Origin: Flavobacteriales bacterium
GTDB taxonomy: Bacteria; Bacteroidota; Bacteroidia; Flavobacteriales; BACL11
Direction: 5' to 3'
Length of the DNA stretch: 21,511 bases
Assembly (NCBI GenBank): GCA_002710495.1
Contig: PAKE01000055.1
Coordinates: 1-21,511, forward strand
Part shown: positions 1 to 6,209 of the stretch, one piece after another
Numbering within the stretch: the stretch's first letter is position 1
How the letters are laid out: each line of letters starts with the position of its first letter
Notes under the pieces: model-generated
Databases searched by the model: none
What the model was told of the DNA's origin: nothing
The model's input: only the letters and a program-made list of their open reading frames with translations
Translations under genes and position numbers: made by a program

Positions 1-4
1 CCAT

Positions 5-89
5 CCTGCTTTGGGAGCAGGGGGTCGCAGGTTCGAATCCTGCCACCTCGACATTGAATTAAGAAAGCCTCTTTTATAGAGGCTTTTTT
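5..89 (+). repeat. tRNA-Pro(UGG) 3'-part + terminator repeat, copy 1
   Basis: Positions 5-51 form the anticodon arm (CCTGC, loop TTTGGGA with anticodon TGG, GCAGG), variable loop GGGTC, T arm (GCAGG-TTCGAAT-CCTGC), 3' acceptor strand CACCTCG and discriminator A. No CCA follows. A terminator hairpin follows at 64-89. The bases just before it (CCAT) do not fit a D-stem and recur before copies 4 and 6. This copy is therefore probably a displaced fragment and not the end of the functional tRNA, although the missing upstream sequence leaves some doubt. Confidence 0.85.
64..89 (+). terminator. rho-independent terminator of repeat copy 1
   Basis: AAAGCCTC / GAGGCTTT stem with a short TTTTATA loop and a run of six T. 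The same hairpin follows every tRNA fragment in the array. Confidence 0.85.
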
Positions 90-117
90 GTTTTAATTAA
101 GATAGTTAAATTTATAT

Positions 118-600
118 ATGATATTTGATATAATCTCTTTAACTAAATGGCTAGATGAGCTAGCAGTTATCAGTTTTGGACTCATTGGTGGCGTATACTT
201 TGCGTTTTCTTTTTTCGTTATGCAATCATTAAATAACATCAATTCTTTAAATGCTATTCGCACAATGAATTCAATTAACACTGTAATATTAAAATCACCG
301 TTTATGTTACTTTTCTTTTTTTCTACTTTTATTGCATTTATACTTTTTTTAGAAAATTTTATATTTTATAAAGTTTTATCATACGAAGGTTTTGCAAGTT
401 TGATTTTTCTTACTGGTATGTTTTTGTGCACCGCTATTAAGAATGTTCCACTAAATAATAAATTAGCTAATTTTAAATTTAATGACCCATTAAGTGATTC
501 AGGAATTGAGTGGGAAAATTATTGTACAAATTGGCTTAAGTGGAACCATATTCGGACAATTTCGTGTTTTCTATCTATGATTTTACTAGTTTTTAAATGA
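118..600 (+). CDS. DUF1772-family membrane protein
   Basis: 160 aa with about four hydrophobic segments (roughly residues 14-36, 58-80, 86-108, 142-159). Family-like motifs are GGVYFAFSFFVM near residue 24, a central N-VPLNN and, near the C-terminus, W-x2-Y-x4-WLKWNHIRT. These match DUF1772 (anthrone-oxygenase-like integral membrane proteins), whose function is mostly unknown. The start lies 28 nt after the terminator of repeat copy 1, and the stop is 16 nt before repeat copy 2, so this is a complete single-gene cassette of about 0.6 kb. There is no clear Shine-Dalgarno; TTTATAT directly precedes the ATG. Family call is fairly firm; role unknown. Confidence 0.8.
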   Translation: MIFDIISLTKWLDELAVISFGLIGGVYFAFSFFVMQSLNNINSLNAIRTMNSINTVILKSPFMLLFFFSTFIAFILFLENFIFYKVLSYEGFASLIFLTGMFLCTAIKNVPLNNKLANFKFNDPLSDSGIEWENYCTNWLKWNHIRTISCFLSMILLVFK

Positions 601-616
601 TACAGAAAATATTTCA

Positions 617-701
617 CCTGCTTTGGGAGCAGGGGGTCGCAGGTTCGAATCCTGCCACCTCGACATTGAATTAAGAAAGCCTCTTTTATAGAGGCTTTTT
701 T
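617..701 (+). repeat. tRNA-Pro(UGG) 3'-part + terminator repeat, copy 2
   Basis: The tRNA part at 617-663 is identical to copy 1 over all 47 nt, and identity continues through the spacer into the terminator. The left flank (TTTCA) is unrelated to that of copy 1. The next gene is on the minus strand, and the promoter-like block TTTTGTARATT is absent here. Confidence 0.9.
676..701. terminator. terminator of repeat copy 2, possibly bidirectional
   Basis: Perfect AAAGCCTC/GAGGCTTT hairpin with T6. On the minus strand the hairpin is followed by CTTTCTTAATT, so it may also end the minus-strand gene whose stop codon is at 717. Confidence 0.8.
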
Positions 702-716
702 GTTATTATGTAAGGT

Positions 717-1733
717 CTATATTTTTATAGCAGTTGTAATACTCTCAGCTGTATCAAGAACTGTTTTTTTTATATCAATAGGTTTCCAATTGAATGTAGT
801 CATTGTAGATTTAACATCAGCATTATAAGTTTTACCAATAACTCCTAGCATACTTCTGGCTTCTCTATCGAAGTTACTTAAAAAATTTAATAAAAAGTTT
901 GGAGCTTGCATTGTGCTAACTTTATTATAACCATTAGACTTTAATATTTGAGCTAATTCTTGAAATTTATATGGCTTTTCAGTTGTAACAATAAATCTTT
1001 TTCCATTTGCTTTTTTATTTTCTAGTGCCAAAACGTGAATTTTAGCAATATCTCTAACATCTGACATATTAAGAGCAGCTTTAGGGACCATTGGCATTTT
1101 GCCCTCCATCATTTTTTTAAATAAAATCATTGAAGCTCCATCTAAATTTCCAGAAAGTGTTGGCCCAAAAACTGGACCTGGGTTAATTACAACTAGTTCC
1201 ATTTTTGAATCATTTTTTTGATTTCCAATAAATTCCCACGCATTTTTTTCAGCTAGAGTTTTACTTTTCATATATGCACTTACATTTTTAGCTTTAACAT
1301 TTGTCCATGATTTATGATTTATATCGATAGATTTATTAGCATCTCCCATCATTGAAACCAGTGATGATGTAATAACGATACGTTTGACTCCTGCTTTTTT
1401 AGCTGATTTCAAGGCTCTATTAGTTCCCTCAATTGCTGGCTTTATATATAGGTTTTCGTCTTTAGGTTCATAATTAATGTATGGAGATGCTACATGAAGA
1501 ACATATTGGCATCCTTCCATTGCTTTGTCCCATCCCTCATCCTCAAGAAGATCAAGTTCACAAAACTCTAAATTATCTTTTGGATTAGTTTCTTTTTTAA
1601 TAGCTTCAGTTGTTATTTTAGATTTAGATAAATCTCTTAAAGAACCTCTCACTGAATATCCACTTTTTAATAATTCTGCTGCGCAATGATTACCTATATA
1701 ACCAGAAATCCCAGTAACTAATACTTTTTTCAT
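717..1733 (-). CDS. NAD(P)-dependent extended SDR (dihydroflavonol-reductase-like)
   Basis: 338 aa from the ATG at 1733, chosen because AAAAAAAGG lies 5 nt upstream; a GTG at 1739 would add two residues. The N-terminal Rossmann motif GISGYIG (residues 8-14), the TSS strand (about 122-124) and the catalytic pair Y154-x3-K158 (YMKSK) are all present. The length fits the extended SDR family of dihydroflavonol-4-reductase / aldehyde-reductase-like enzymes; the substrate cannot be told. The gene runs opposite to the repeats and ends 15 nt from the terminator of copy 2. A paralogous 3' fragment lies at 19947-20196, with roughly 80-90% residue identity by eye. Confidence 0.85.
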   Translation of the reverse strand: MKKVLVTGISGYIGNHCAAELLKSGYSVRGSLRDLSKSKITTEAIKKETNPKDNLEFCELDLLEDEGWDKAMEGCQYVLHVASPYINYEPKDENLYIKPAIEGTNRALKSAKKAGVKRIVITSSLVSMMGDANKSIDINHKSWTNVKAKNVSAYMKSKTLAEKNAWEFIGNQKNDSKMELVVINPGPVFGPTLSGNLDGASMILFKKMMEGKMPMVPKAALNMSDVRDIAKIHVLALENKKANGKRFIVTTEKPYKFQELAQILKSNGYNKVSTMQAPNFLLNFLSNFDREARSMLGVIGKTYNADVKSTMTTFNWKPIDIKKTVLDTAESITTAIKI

Positions 1734-1891
1734 AAACACCTTTTTTTAATTAAAAACATTTAGAAATTTAATTAATAAAACGATATTGCAAATGTAATAA
1801 ATTGTAATTATTTATTTTGTAAATATAAAATATCCTGCTTTGGGAGCAGGGGGTCGCAGGTTCGAATCCTGCCACCTCGACAATAAATTAG

Positions 1892-1916
1892 ACGCCTCTT
1901 TTATAGAGGCTTTTTT
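1892..1916 (+). terminator. terminator of repeat copy 3
   Basis: GCCTC-TTTTATA-GAGGC stem with T6. One A-to-C change at the stem base compared with copies 1 and 2. Confidence 0.8.
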
Positions 1917-1928
1917 ATTTTGTAAATT
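1916..1928 (+). promoter_or_regulatory. conserved promoter-like block of the repeat
   Basis: TATTTTGTAAATT sits directly after the terminator and 5 nt before the ATG. Nearly the same block recurs at 3423, 4052, 5806, 6197, 11770 and 13568, each time just upstream of a plus-strand gene. It resembles the Bacteroidota -7 element TAnnTTTG and would give a very short leader. Assignment as a promoter is inference. Confidence 0.4.
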
Positions 1929-1933
1929 CTGCT

Positions 1934-2644
1934 ATGATTAAATATAGTTTAATAATTATTTATGCATTACTAATGACAAGCTGCTCAACAATAAAAAATC
2001 CTGATGTAAGTGTTTATGGTGCACTATTTGAAATGATGCACCAAGGTAATCTTACAGCTAGGATTGATTTAAATAGTTTTGAGAATGAAAAACATATTTA
2101 TGGTCTTGGTGCTTTAACAGATTTAAAAGGTGAAATATTAATTATAGATAGTGTGCCGTATATTTCTAAAGAAAATGTAGATGGAAGCATTGAAATTTCT
2201 AATAGTTTTAATCATGAAGCTGCCTTATTTGTGGAATCAAAGGTAGAAAAATGGGATTCAACTCAATTGCCTAAAAATATTAGAAGTGTTTCTGATCTTG
2301 AAAGTTTTCTAGAATTAATTGCAGAAGAATATTCATTAGATATTGAACAACCTTTTCCCTTTTTGATCGAAGGTCTCATTCCAAGTGTAGATTGGCATAT
2401 TATTAATTGGCCTGAGGGTGATACAGAGCATAGTCATGAAAAACATGTAAATTCAGGACTTTCAGGGATATTAAAGGATACTCCAATTCAAATATTAGGT
2501 TTCTATTCAAAACATCATCAGGCTATATTTACTCACCATACGACGTATCTTCATATGCATTTATTAACAAATGATAGTAATATAGCAGGACATATTGATG
2601 ATATTATGTTTAATGGAAATCAAGTATTATATTTACCTAAATAA
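1934..2644 (+). CDS. acetolactate-decarboxylase-like lipoprotein
   Basis: 236 aa. An N-terminal lipoprotein signal ends at LLMTSC (Cys17), so the product is exported and lipid-anchored. Residues 25-235 resemble alpha-acetolactate decarboxylase: GLGALTDLKGEILIIDSVPY (57-76, candidate Glu67) and HMH-x10-H (His207, His209, His220), the same spacing as the family zinc ligands. In classical enzymes a loop after the EG motif carries a catalytic Arg; here that loop reads SVDWHIINWP with no Arg. It may therefore act on another substrate or be inactive as a decarboxylase. It forms a single-gene cassette, starting 5 nt after the promoter-like block and ending 9 nt before repeat copy 4. Confidence 0.75.
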   Translation: MIKYSLIIIYALLMTSCSTIKNPDVSVYGALFEMMHQGNLTARIDLNSFENEKHIYGLGALTDLKGEILIIDSVPYISKENVDGSIEISNSFNHEAALFVESKVEKWDSTQLPKNIRSVSDLESFLELIAEEYSLDIEQPFPFLIEGLIPSVDWHIINWPEGDTEHSHEKHVNSGLSGILKDTPIQILGFYSKHHQAIFTHHTTYLHMHLLTNDSNIAGHIDDIMFNGNQVLYLPK

Positions 2645-2653
2645 CCAATCCAT

Positions 2654-2735
2654 CCTGCTTTGGGAGCAGGGGGTCGCAGGTTCGAATCCTGCCACCTCGA
2701 CATTGAATTAGAAAGCCTCTTTTATAGAGGCTTTT
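2654..2735 (+). repeat. tRNA-Pro(UGG) 3'-part + terminator repeat, copy 4
   Basis: The tRNA part at 2654-2700 is again identical over 47 nt. The left flank AATCCAT matches that of copy 6, and CCAT is also seen before copy 1. The terminator is at 2712-2735. The following gene is on the minus strand and its stop codon overlaps the T-run. Confidence 0.9.
2712..2735. terminator. terminator of repeat copy 4, overlaps the end of a minus-strand gene
   Basis: AAAGCCTC/GAGGCTTT hairpin. The T-run is only four T, and its last two bases are part of the stop codon (2734-2736) of the minus-strand methyltransferase gene. Confidence 0.75.
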
Positions 2736-3285
2736 AGTTATAGCAAGTATAAATAAATGCTGGTAAATAGTATCTAGGTGTGAATTGTATATCAATATTA
2801 CTGTAGTAACTCTTTAATCTTTTATCCAATAATTTTGAATATTGTAGTTGAATTAGCTTTCCACTTTTTCCTAATATCTCTACAGAGATTGATAAAATTT
2901 TGTGTGTTTTTTCTTTTGGTAATGTTAATAATGGAACTGAAGATACAATATAATCAACCTTTTCTATTTTAAATTCTTTTAAATATAATTTCATTTTTTC
3001 AGCAGATTCATTTATTAAAATCATTTTTTCATTATTTATTTGTTGAAGTTCTTGATAGAATTTTTTATTTGTTTCAAAACAAATCAGTTGTGAATCAGAG
3101 CTCATTTTTTCTAAGAGCTTTTTTGTAATCGCACCACTTCCAGTCCCTAATTCTAAGATTGTAAGCTTTTCCCCAAAGTTGATGGGCGCAATCATTTTTG
3201 CAACAACAAATTTTGAACTTGGGAATATAGTTCCAACTTCTTTTATATTTTTTAATGATTCTTTAATGAATTGAATTTTTTTCAT
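2734..3285 (-). CDS. phospholipid N-methyltransferase-like SAM enzyme
   Basis: 183 aa, soluble class I methyltransferase. GTIFPSSKFVV (residues 18-28) is the typical pre-domain motif of PmtA-like phospholipid methyltransferases, followed by motif I LELGTGSGAIT (about 45-55), an acidic residue after strand 2 (CFETN) and VSSVPLLTLP in place of motif IV. The closest relatives have the KsgA/rRNA dimethylase-like fold and methylate phosphatidylethanolamine; another lipid or small substrate is possible. The gene is antisense to the repeat array, and its stop lies inside the terminator of copy 4, so little DNA separates the coding region from the cassette boundary. Confidence 0.75.
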   Translation of the reverse strand: MKKIQFIKESLKNIKEVGTIFPSSKFVVAKMIAPINFGEKLTILELGTGSGAITKKLLEKMSSDSQLICFETNKKFYQELQQINNEKMILINESAEKMKLYLKEFKIEKVDYIVSSVPLLTLPKEKTHKILSISVEILGKSGKLIQLQYSKLLDKRLKSYYSNIDIQFTPRYYLPAFIYTCYN

Positions 3286-3339
3286 ATAGATAAAATTAAT
3301 AACTATAATTCATACTATCTATAATAATTATAATTTCAC

Positions 3340-3435
3340 CCTGCTTTGGGAGCAGGGGGTCGCAGGTTCGAATCCTGCCACCTCGACAGAAGATTAGAAA
3401 GCTTCTTTTATAGAGGCTTTTTTATTTTGTAGATT
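3340..3435 (+). repeat. tRNA-Pro(UGG) 3'-part + terminator + promoter-like repeat, copy 5
   Basis: The tRNA part at 3340-3386 is identical to copies 1-4, while the adjoining spacer (CAGAAGATT) differs. The terminator at 3398-3423 has one C-to-T change that keeps a G-T pair. The block TATTTTGTAGATT follows at 3423-3435. Confidence 0.9.
3398..3423 (+). terminator. terminator of repeat copy 5
   Basis: AAGCTTC-TTTTATA-GAGGCTT stem with one G-T wobble pair and T6. Confidence 0.8.
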
Positions 3436-3461
3436 ATGCTAGAATTTAAAGGAATAGTATA

Positions 3462-3944
3462 ATGAGCCAAATCTTAATTAATCAATCAGTTGCAATATTA
3501 TGCGATGGTAATAATATTGAAAAAAGTATTCATAATATTTCAAAAAATAAAAATGCTATGATTAACTTTGATACCCTAATTCCTAAACTGCTAAATGGAA
3601 GAGGTTTAAATAGAATGATATATTTTAGAGAGGGAAAATCTATATCATCAAAATTTGCAGATAGATTGCATGAGAATTTTTATGGTTCCGTAATCCCTTG
3701 TCATAAATCTGCAGATATCCCCTTAACAATTAAAGCTACTCAATTAGCTTCTAAAGTTGATACAATAATTATTATGTCAGGAGATTCTGATTATGTTGAA
3801 CTTGTTACACATTTAAAAGGAGAAGGAGTAAGAGTTGAAATTGCAGCAGTAAAAGAAACAACAGCTAAAATTCTAATTGATAAATCAGATTATATGCATG
3901 AGATAACAAGTAATGATTGGTTCGTATATAAAGCACCAAGATAA
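3462..3944 (+). CDS. NYN-domain (LabA/DUF88-like) protein
   Basis: 160 aa, essentially a single NYN domain of the PIN-like nuclease fold. Conserved acidic positions are visible: LCDGNN (Asp15, Asn17/18), ADIPLTI (Asp85) and IIMSGDSDYVEL (Asp108, Asp110), followed by a strand-rich end. NYN proteins are predicted metal-dependent RNases; the target is unknown. The acidic set is complete, so activity is plausible. The start is preceded by AAAGGAATAGTATA after the promoter-like block of copy 5, and the stop is 23 nt before copy 6. It is a single-gene cassette with no nuclease partner or antitoxin next to it. Confidence 0.85.
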   Translation: MSQILINQSVAILCDGNNIEKSIHNISKNKNAMINFDTLIPKLLNGRGLNRMIYFREGKSISSKFADRLHENFYGSVIPCHKSADIPLTIKATQLASKVDTIIIMSGDSDYVELVTHLKGEGVRVEIAAVKETTAKILIDKSDYMHEITSNDWFVYKAPR

Positions 3945-3967
3945 GATATTAATTTTAATTAATCCAT

Positions 3968-4067
3968 CCTGCTTTGGGAGCAGGGGGTCGCAGGTTTGAA
4001 TCCTAACACCTCGACATTAGATTAGAAAGCCTCTTTTAAAGGGGCTTTTTTGTTTTGTAGATTATAA
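3968..4067 (+). repeat. tRNA-Pro 3'-part repeat, copy 6 (slightly decayed)
   Basis: The tRNA part at 3968-4014 has three changes from the intact form (T-loop C to T and two at the end of the T stem, CCTGC to CCTAA). The anticodon arm is intact. The terminator at 4026-4051 keeps pairing through a G-T pair, and GTTTTGTAGATTATAA follows. Confidence 0.9.
4026..4051 (+). terminator. terminator of repeat copy 6
   Basis: AAGCCTC-TTTTAAA-GGGGCTT stem followed by T6. Confidence 0.75.
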
Positions 4068-4089
4068 CATAATCAATATGGAGATTTTT

Positions 4090-4593
4090 ATGAATATGAA
4101 ATATTCTTTTATAATTGGTATGTTTTTACTTTTTATATTTTCTTGTGATAGTAGTAACCCAGTAGGAGTTCAATGCGGTGAAGGCTTAACAGAAGTTGAT
4201 GGTCAATGCTTTGATGATTGTAATGTCCTAGATGGGGATGGTTCTTCTTGTTCTTGTGATGATGTTGTGTGTACGCCATCAAGTAGTTGTGTGACAAGTT
4301 CTTGTGTTGAAGGTTCATGTGTTGAATCAGATTTAGCAAATGGAGAGCCATGTAGTGATGGAAATGCTTGCACATTAGGTGATTTCTGCGATCAAGGGAC
4401 ATGTTTAGGAATGGATATATCATGTGATGATGGAAATCCTTGTTCCGAAGATAGTTGTAATATTACAGTGGGATGTATATATGACTATACATCATACAAT
4501 GGAATGACCTGTGATGATGGAGATGCCTGCACATCTACTGATGCTTGCAATGAAGGAGCGTGTAGCGGATCTGTTATAACTGACTGCCCTTAA
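4090..4593 (+). CDS. Cys-rich lipoprotein with CTDC-type repeats
   Basis: 167 aa from the ATG at 4090, chosen because GGAG lies 6 nt upstream (4080-4083); the ATG at 4078 would add four residues. A lipoprotein signal ends at LFIFSC, so it is exported and lipid-anchored. The rest is Asp/Ser/Cys-rich with about 22 cysteines. It holds repeated C-x-DGN/D-x-C-T/S modules (GNACTLGDFCDQGTC, GNPCSEDSC, GDACTSTDACNEGAC) that resemble the Dictyostelium CTDC repeat seen in many bacterial surface proteins. These form disulfide-bonded extracellular modules, probably for adhesion or structure. It is a single-gene cassette between copies 6 and 7; no enzyme domain is seen. Confidence 0.75.
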   Translation: MNMKYSFIIGMFLLFIFSCDSSNPVGVQCGEGLTEVDGQCFDDCNVLDGDGSSCSCDDVVCTPSSSCVTSSCVEGSCVESDLANGEPCSDGNACTLGDFCDQGTCLGMDISCDDGNPCSEDSCNITVGCIYDYTSYNGMTCDDGDACTSTDACNEGACSGSVITDCP

Positions 4594-4624
4594 AATTTAA
4601 GGATAAAAAAACTATTAACATTTC

Positions 4625-4708
4625 CCTACTTTGGGAATGGGAGGTCGTAGGTTAGAATCTTGCCACATCGACGGCAAATTAGGAAGCCTCTTTTATAAAG
4701 ATTTTTTT
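4625..4708 (+). repeat. tRNA-Pro 3'-part repeat, copy 7 (decayed)
   Basis: The tRNA part at 4625-4671 aligns end to end without gaps but has about ten substitutions. The anticodon loop TTTGGGA is intact. The T-stem changes (GTAGG/CTTGC) all keep Watson-Crick or wobble pairing. The anticodon stem shows a G-to-A with C-to-T pair (4628/4638), although its innermost pair is lost. The terminator remnant at 4683-4708 has lost most of its 3' arm. Confidence 0.85.
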
Positions 4709-4725
4709 ATAGTTAAATTGAAGTT

Positions 4726-5739
4726 ATGAAAAAGATTCTTTTTTGTTTTATTATTATGTCAAATATTTTCATGTATGAGGCTTCTCATGTTCTTATACTT
4801 AGTCCATATAGCACAATAGACTCTCAATATCTAGATGAAGGAGATATTAGTACTATTAATATGTTATTTATTAATGGCTTAGAACAGTACATAGATAATA
4901 CCCAATCTTCTAGCATTTCTTGTGATAATAATCAATGTGCCTTAGAAGAACTTTCTAAAACTAACAAAAAGGAAGTGGTATATACTCGATTACAAAAATT
5001 AGGAAGCAAAATAATCTTCTTAGCTTCTATCCTAGATGAAAACAAATCTTTTAATAGTAAGGCGACAGCAATGAATGTTGAGGATATGGAGCAGGTATGT
5101 CTGAGACTTTCAAAATCAATTGCATTGAGACAAACTTTAGATGAATCTGCTGATATTGAAAATATTACAGAGCAGGATCAAGAGGAGTCTGCTCGTAGAA
5201 CAAGTCTAGGAAGATTTGGTGCTTCTTTAGGATATTTATTCCCGTTTGGTGATTTAACATACGGCATTACTAACTGGGATGGAACTTCTACAGATAGAGA
5301 GTATTCCCAGTTATTTAAATTTAATATTAATTATTACAATGAGTTCAAAAATAATACAGCTTTATTATTCGAATTTGGTTCGGCACCTCCCGTTGTATCT
5401 TTTATAGATTTAAATTTTCTTAAGTTTACGAATAAAGTAGATACATCACCATTTTATGGTTCAGGAATAGGTTTTTATATGGTAACAAAAAATAATAATT
5501 ATTTTACAGATGATAGATATGATAGTGGAATGTCTTTAAATCTTCAGGGAGGCGTGCTTTTATATAGAACTTATGATTTGAATGTATTGCTTAGAGTTAA
5601 GTATATCTATATTCTAAACGATGATAAAAATAATGGTATAACATTTGATATTGGAATGCAATGGAAAAGGAAAGAAAGAAAACATACCAAAACTATAAAT
5701 AGATATCCTCTCTTAGAAAGAATCTTTGATAGAGATTAA
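4726..5739 (+). CDS. exported protein with predicted outer-membrane beta-barrel domain
   Basis: 337 aa, not recognised as a named family. A Sec signal peptide covers about residues 1-20. Residues 20-140 form a mixed region with a possible small disulfide (CDNNQC) and a segment like periplasmic domains of barrel-associated proteins. From about residue 155 there are alternating amphipathic strands (GRFGASLGYLFPFG, FKFNINYYNEF, PFYGSGIGFYMV, GMSLNLQGGVLLY, LNVLLRVKYIYIL, ITFDIGMQW), typical of an eight- to ten-stranded barrel, and then a basic tail. It sits alone between repeat copies 7 and 8. Location in the outer membrane is inference; function unknown. Confidence 0.65.
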   Translation: MKKILFCFIIMSNIFMYEASHVLILSPYSTIDSQYLDEGDISTINMLFINGLEQYIDNTQSSSISCDNNQCALEELSKTNKKEVVYTRLQKLGSKIIFLASILDENKSFNSKATAMNVEDMEQVCLRLSKSIALRQTLDESADIENITEQDQEESARRTSLGRFGASLGYLFPFGDLTYGITNWDGTSTDREYSQLFKFNINYYNEFKNNTALLFEFGSAPPVVSFIDLNFLKFTNKVDTSPFYGSGIGFYMVTKNNNYFTDDRYDSGMSLNLQGGVLLYRTYDLNVLLRVKYIYILNDDKNNGITFDIGMQWKRKERKHTKTINRYPLLERIFDRD

Positions 5740-5759
5740 GTCGAATAGCTAATAGTTCT

Positions 5760-5819
5760 TCTGCTTTAAAATAAAATTAGAAAGCCTCTTTTATGGAGAT
5801 TTTTTGTTTTGTGAATTTT
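5760..5819 (+). repeat. cassette repeat remnant, copy 8 (tRNA part mostly deleted)
   Basis: Only TCTGCTTT (5760-5767) remains of the tRNA part. It is followed by AAATTAG, the terminator (AAAGCCTC...TATGGAGATTTTTT, 5781-5805) and the promoter-like GTTTTGTGAATT at 5806-5817. The terminator and promoter parts are easily recognised; the tRNA remnant alone would not be. Confidence 0.6.
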
Positions 5820-5849
5820 AATTGAAAATTATTGAAAGGATTGCTTCAA

Positions 5850-6065
5850 ATGGAAGTTAATGAATCTACATTGTTAGAAATAACTAATATTATTTGGGCC
5901 CAACCAAATAAGACAAAAAAAGAGTTACCTAAAAGTCTGAAATTAGAATGGCAAAGTAAGAATTGGAGTCATATTCAAGTTTCGGACTGGCTAAGTAAAT
6001 ATTTTAATGTTAAAGTTGATACCCTGAATATTAAAGAACTAGGTAATAAAGCTAGTAGTGGCTGA
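5850..6065 (+). CDS. small hypothetical protein
   Basis: 71 aa from the ATG at 5850, with GAAAGGA 9 nt upstream; a TTG at 5832 would add six residues but has no clear ribosome site. It is soluble, lysine- and tryptophan-rich (IIWAQPNKTKKELP, LEWQSKNWSHIQVSDWL), with probable helices at about 8-18 and 40-52, and no cysteines or signal. I do not recognise a family; the last third could be a small helical DNA/RNA-contact region but that is a guess. It is the whole content of the shortest cassette, between repeat copies 8 and 9 (about 0.36 kb). Confidence 0.55.
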   Translation: MEVNESTLLEITNIIWAQPNKTKKELPKSLKLEWQSKNWSHIQVSDWLSKYFNVKVDTLNIKELGNKASSG

Positions 6066-6115
6066 GGCGGTTGTTGCTAGTAGTTTGCTAGTTTATTAGA
6101 ATTTTTTAATAGTAT

Positions 6116-6209
6116 ACTGCTTTGGGAGCGGGTTCAATAGGTTCAAATTCTGCAACCTCTACAGAATTAAGAAAGCCTCTTTTATAGAGGCTTTCTTATT
6201 TTGTAAATT
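6116..6209 (+). repeat. tRNA-Pro 3'-part + terminator + promoter-like repeat, copy 9 (decayed)
   Basis: The tRNA part at about 6116-6161 keeps CTGCTTTGGGAGC and a recognisable T-loop (GGTTCAAAT) but has many changes and probably a 1-nt deletion. The terminator at 6172-6194 is perfect. TATTTTGTAAATT at 6197-6209 runs straight into the next ATG. Confidence 0.8.
6172..6194 (+). terminator. terminator of repeat copy 9
   Basis: AAAGCCTC/GAGGCTTT stem intact; the T-run is interrupted by C (TTTCTTATT). Confidence 0.7.

Larger units (their letters stand above)
1834..1928 (+). repeat. tRNA-Pro(UGG) 3'-part + terminator + promoter-like repeat, copy 3
   Basis: The tRNA part at 1834-1880 is identical to copies 1 and 2, yet the spacer after it differs (CAATAAATT against CATTGAATT). 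The terminator at 1892-1916 is followed by TATTTTGTAAATT (1916-1928), then an ATG at 1934. Confidence 0.9.

Noticed and set aside
1..51. An intact tRNA-Pro gene at the window start
   Set aside because: The acceptor 5' strand and D arm would lie outside the window, and the bases before the anticodon stem (CCAT) do not fit a D-stem and recur before copies 4 and 6. Only a 3' fragment can be supported.
3462..3944. Toxin-antitoxin or defence module around the NYN protein
   Set aside because: It is alone in its cassette; no partner gene, no overlapping small gene, and neighbours are unrelated metabolic and surface proteins.
4133..4423. 96-aa reading frame on the minus strand
   Set aside because: Antisense to the Cys-rich lipoprotein gene; His/Leu/Asn-biased composition mirrors the repeated cysteine and aspartate codons. 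Shadow of the real gene.
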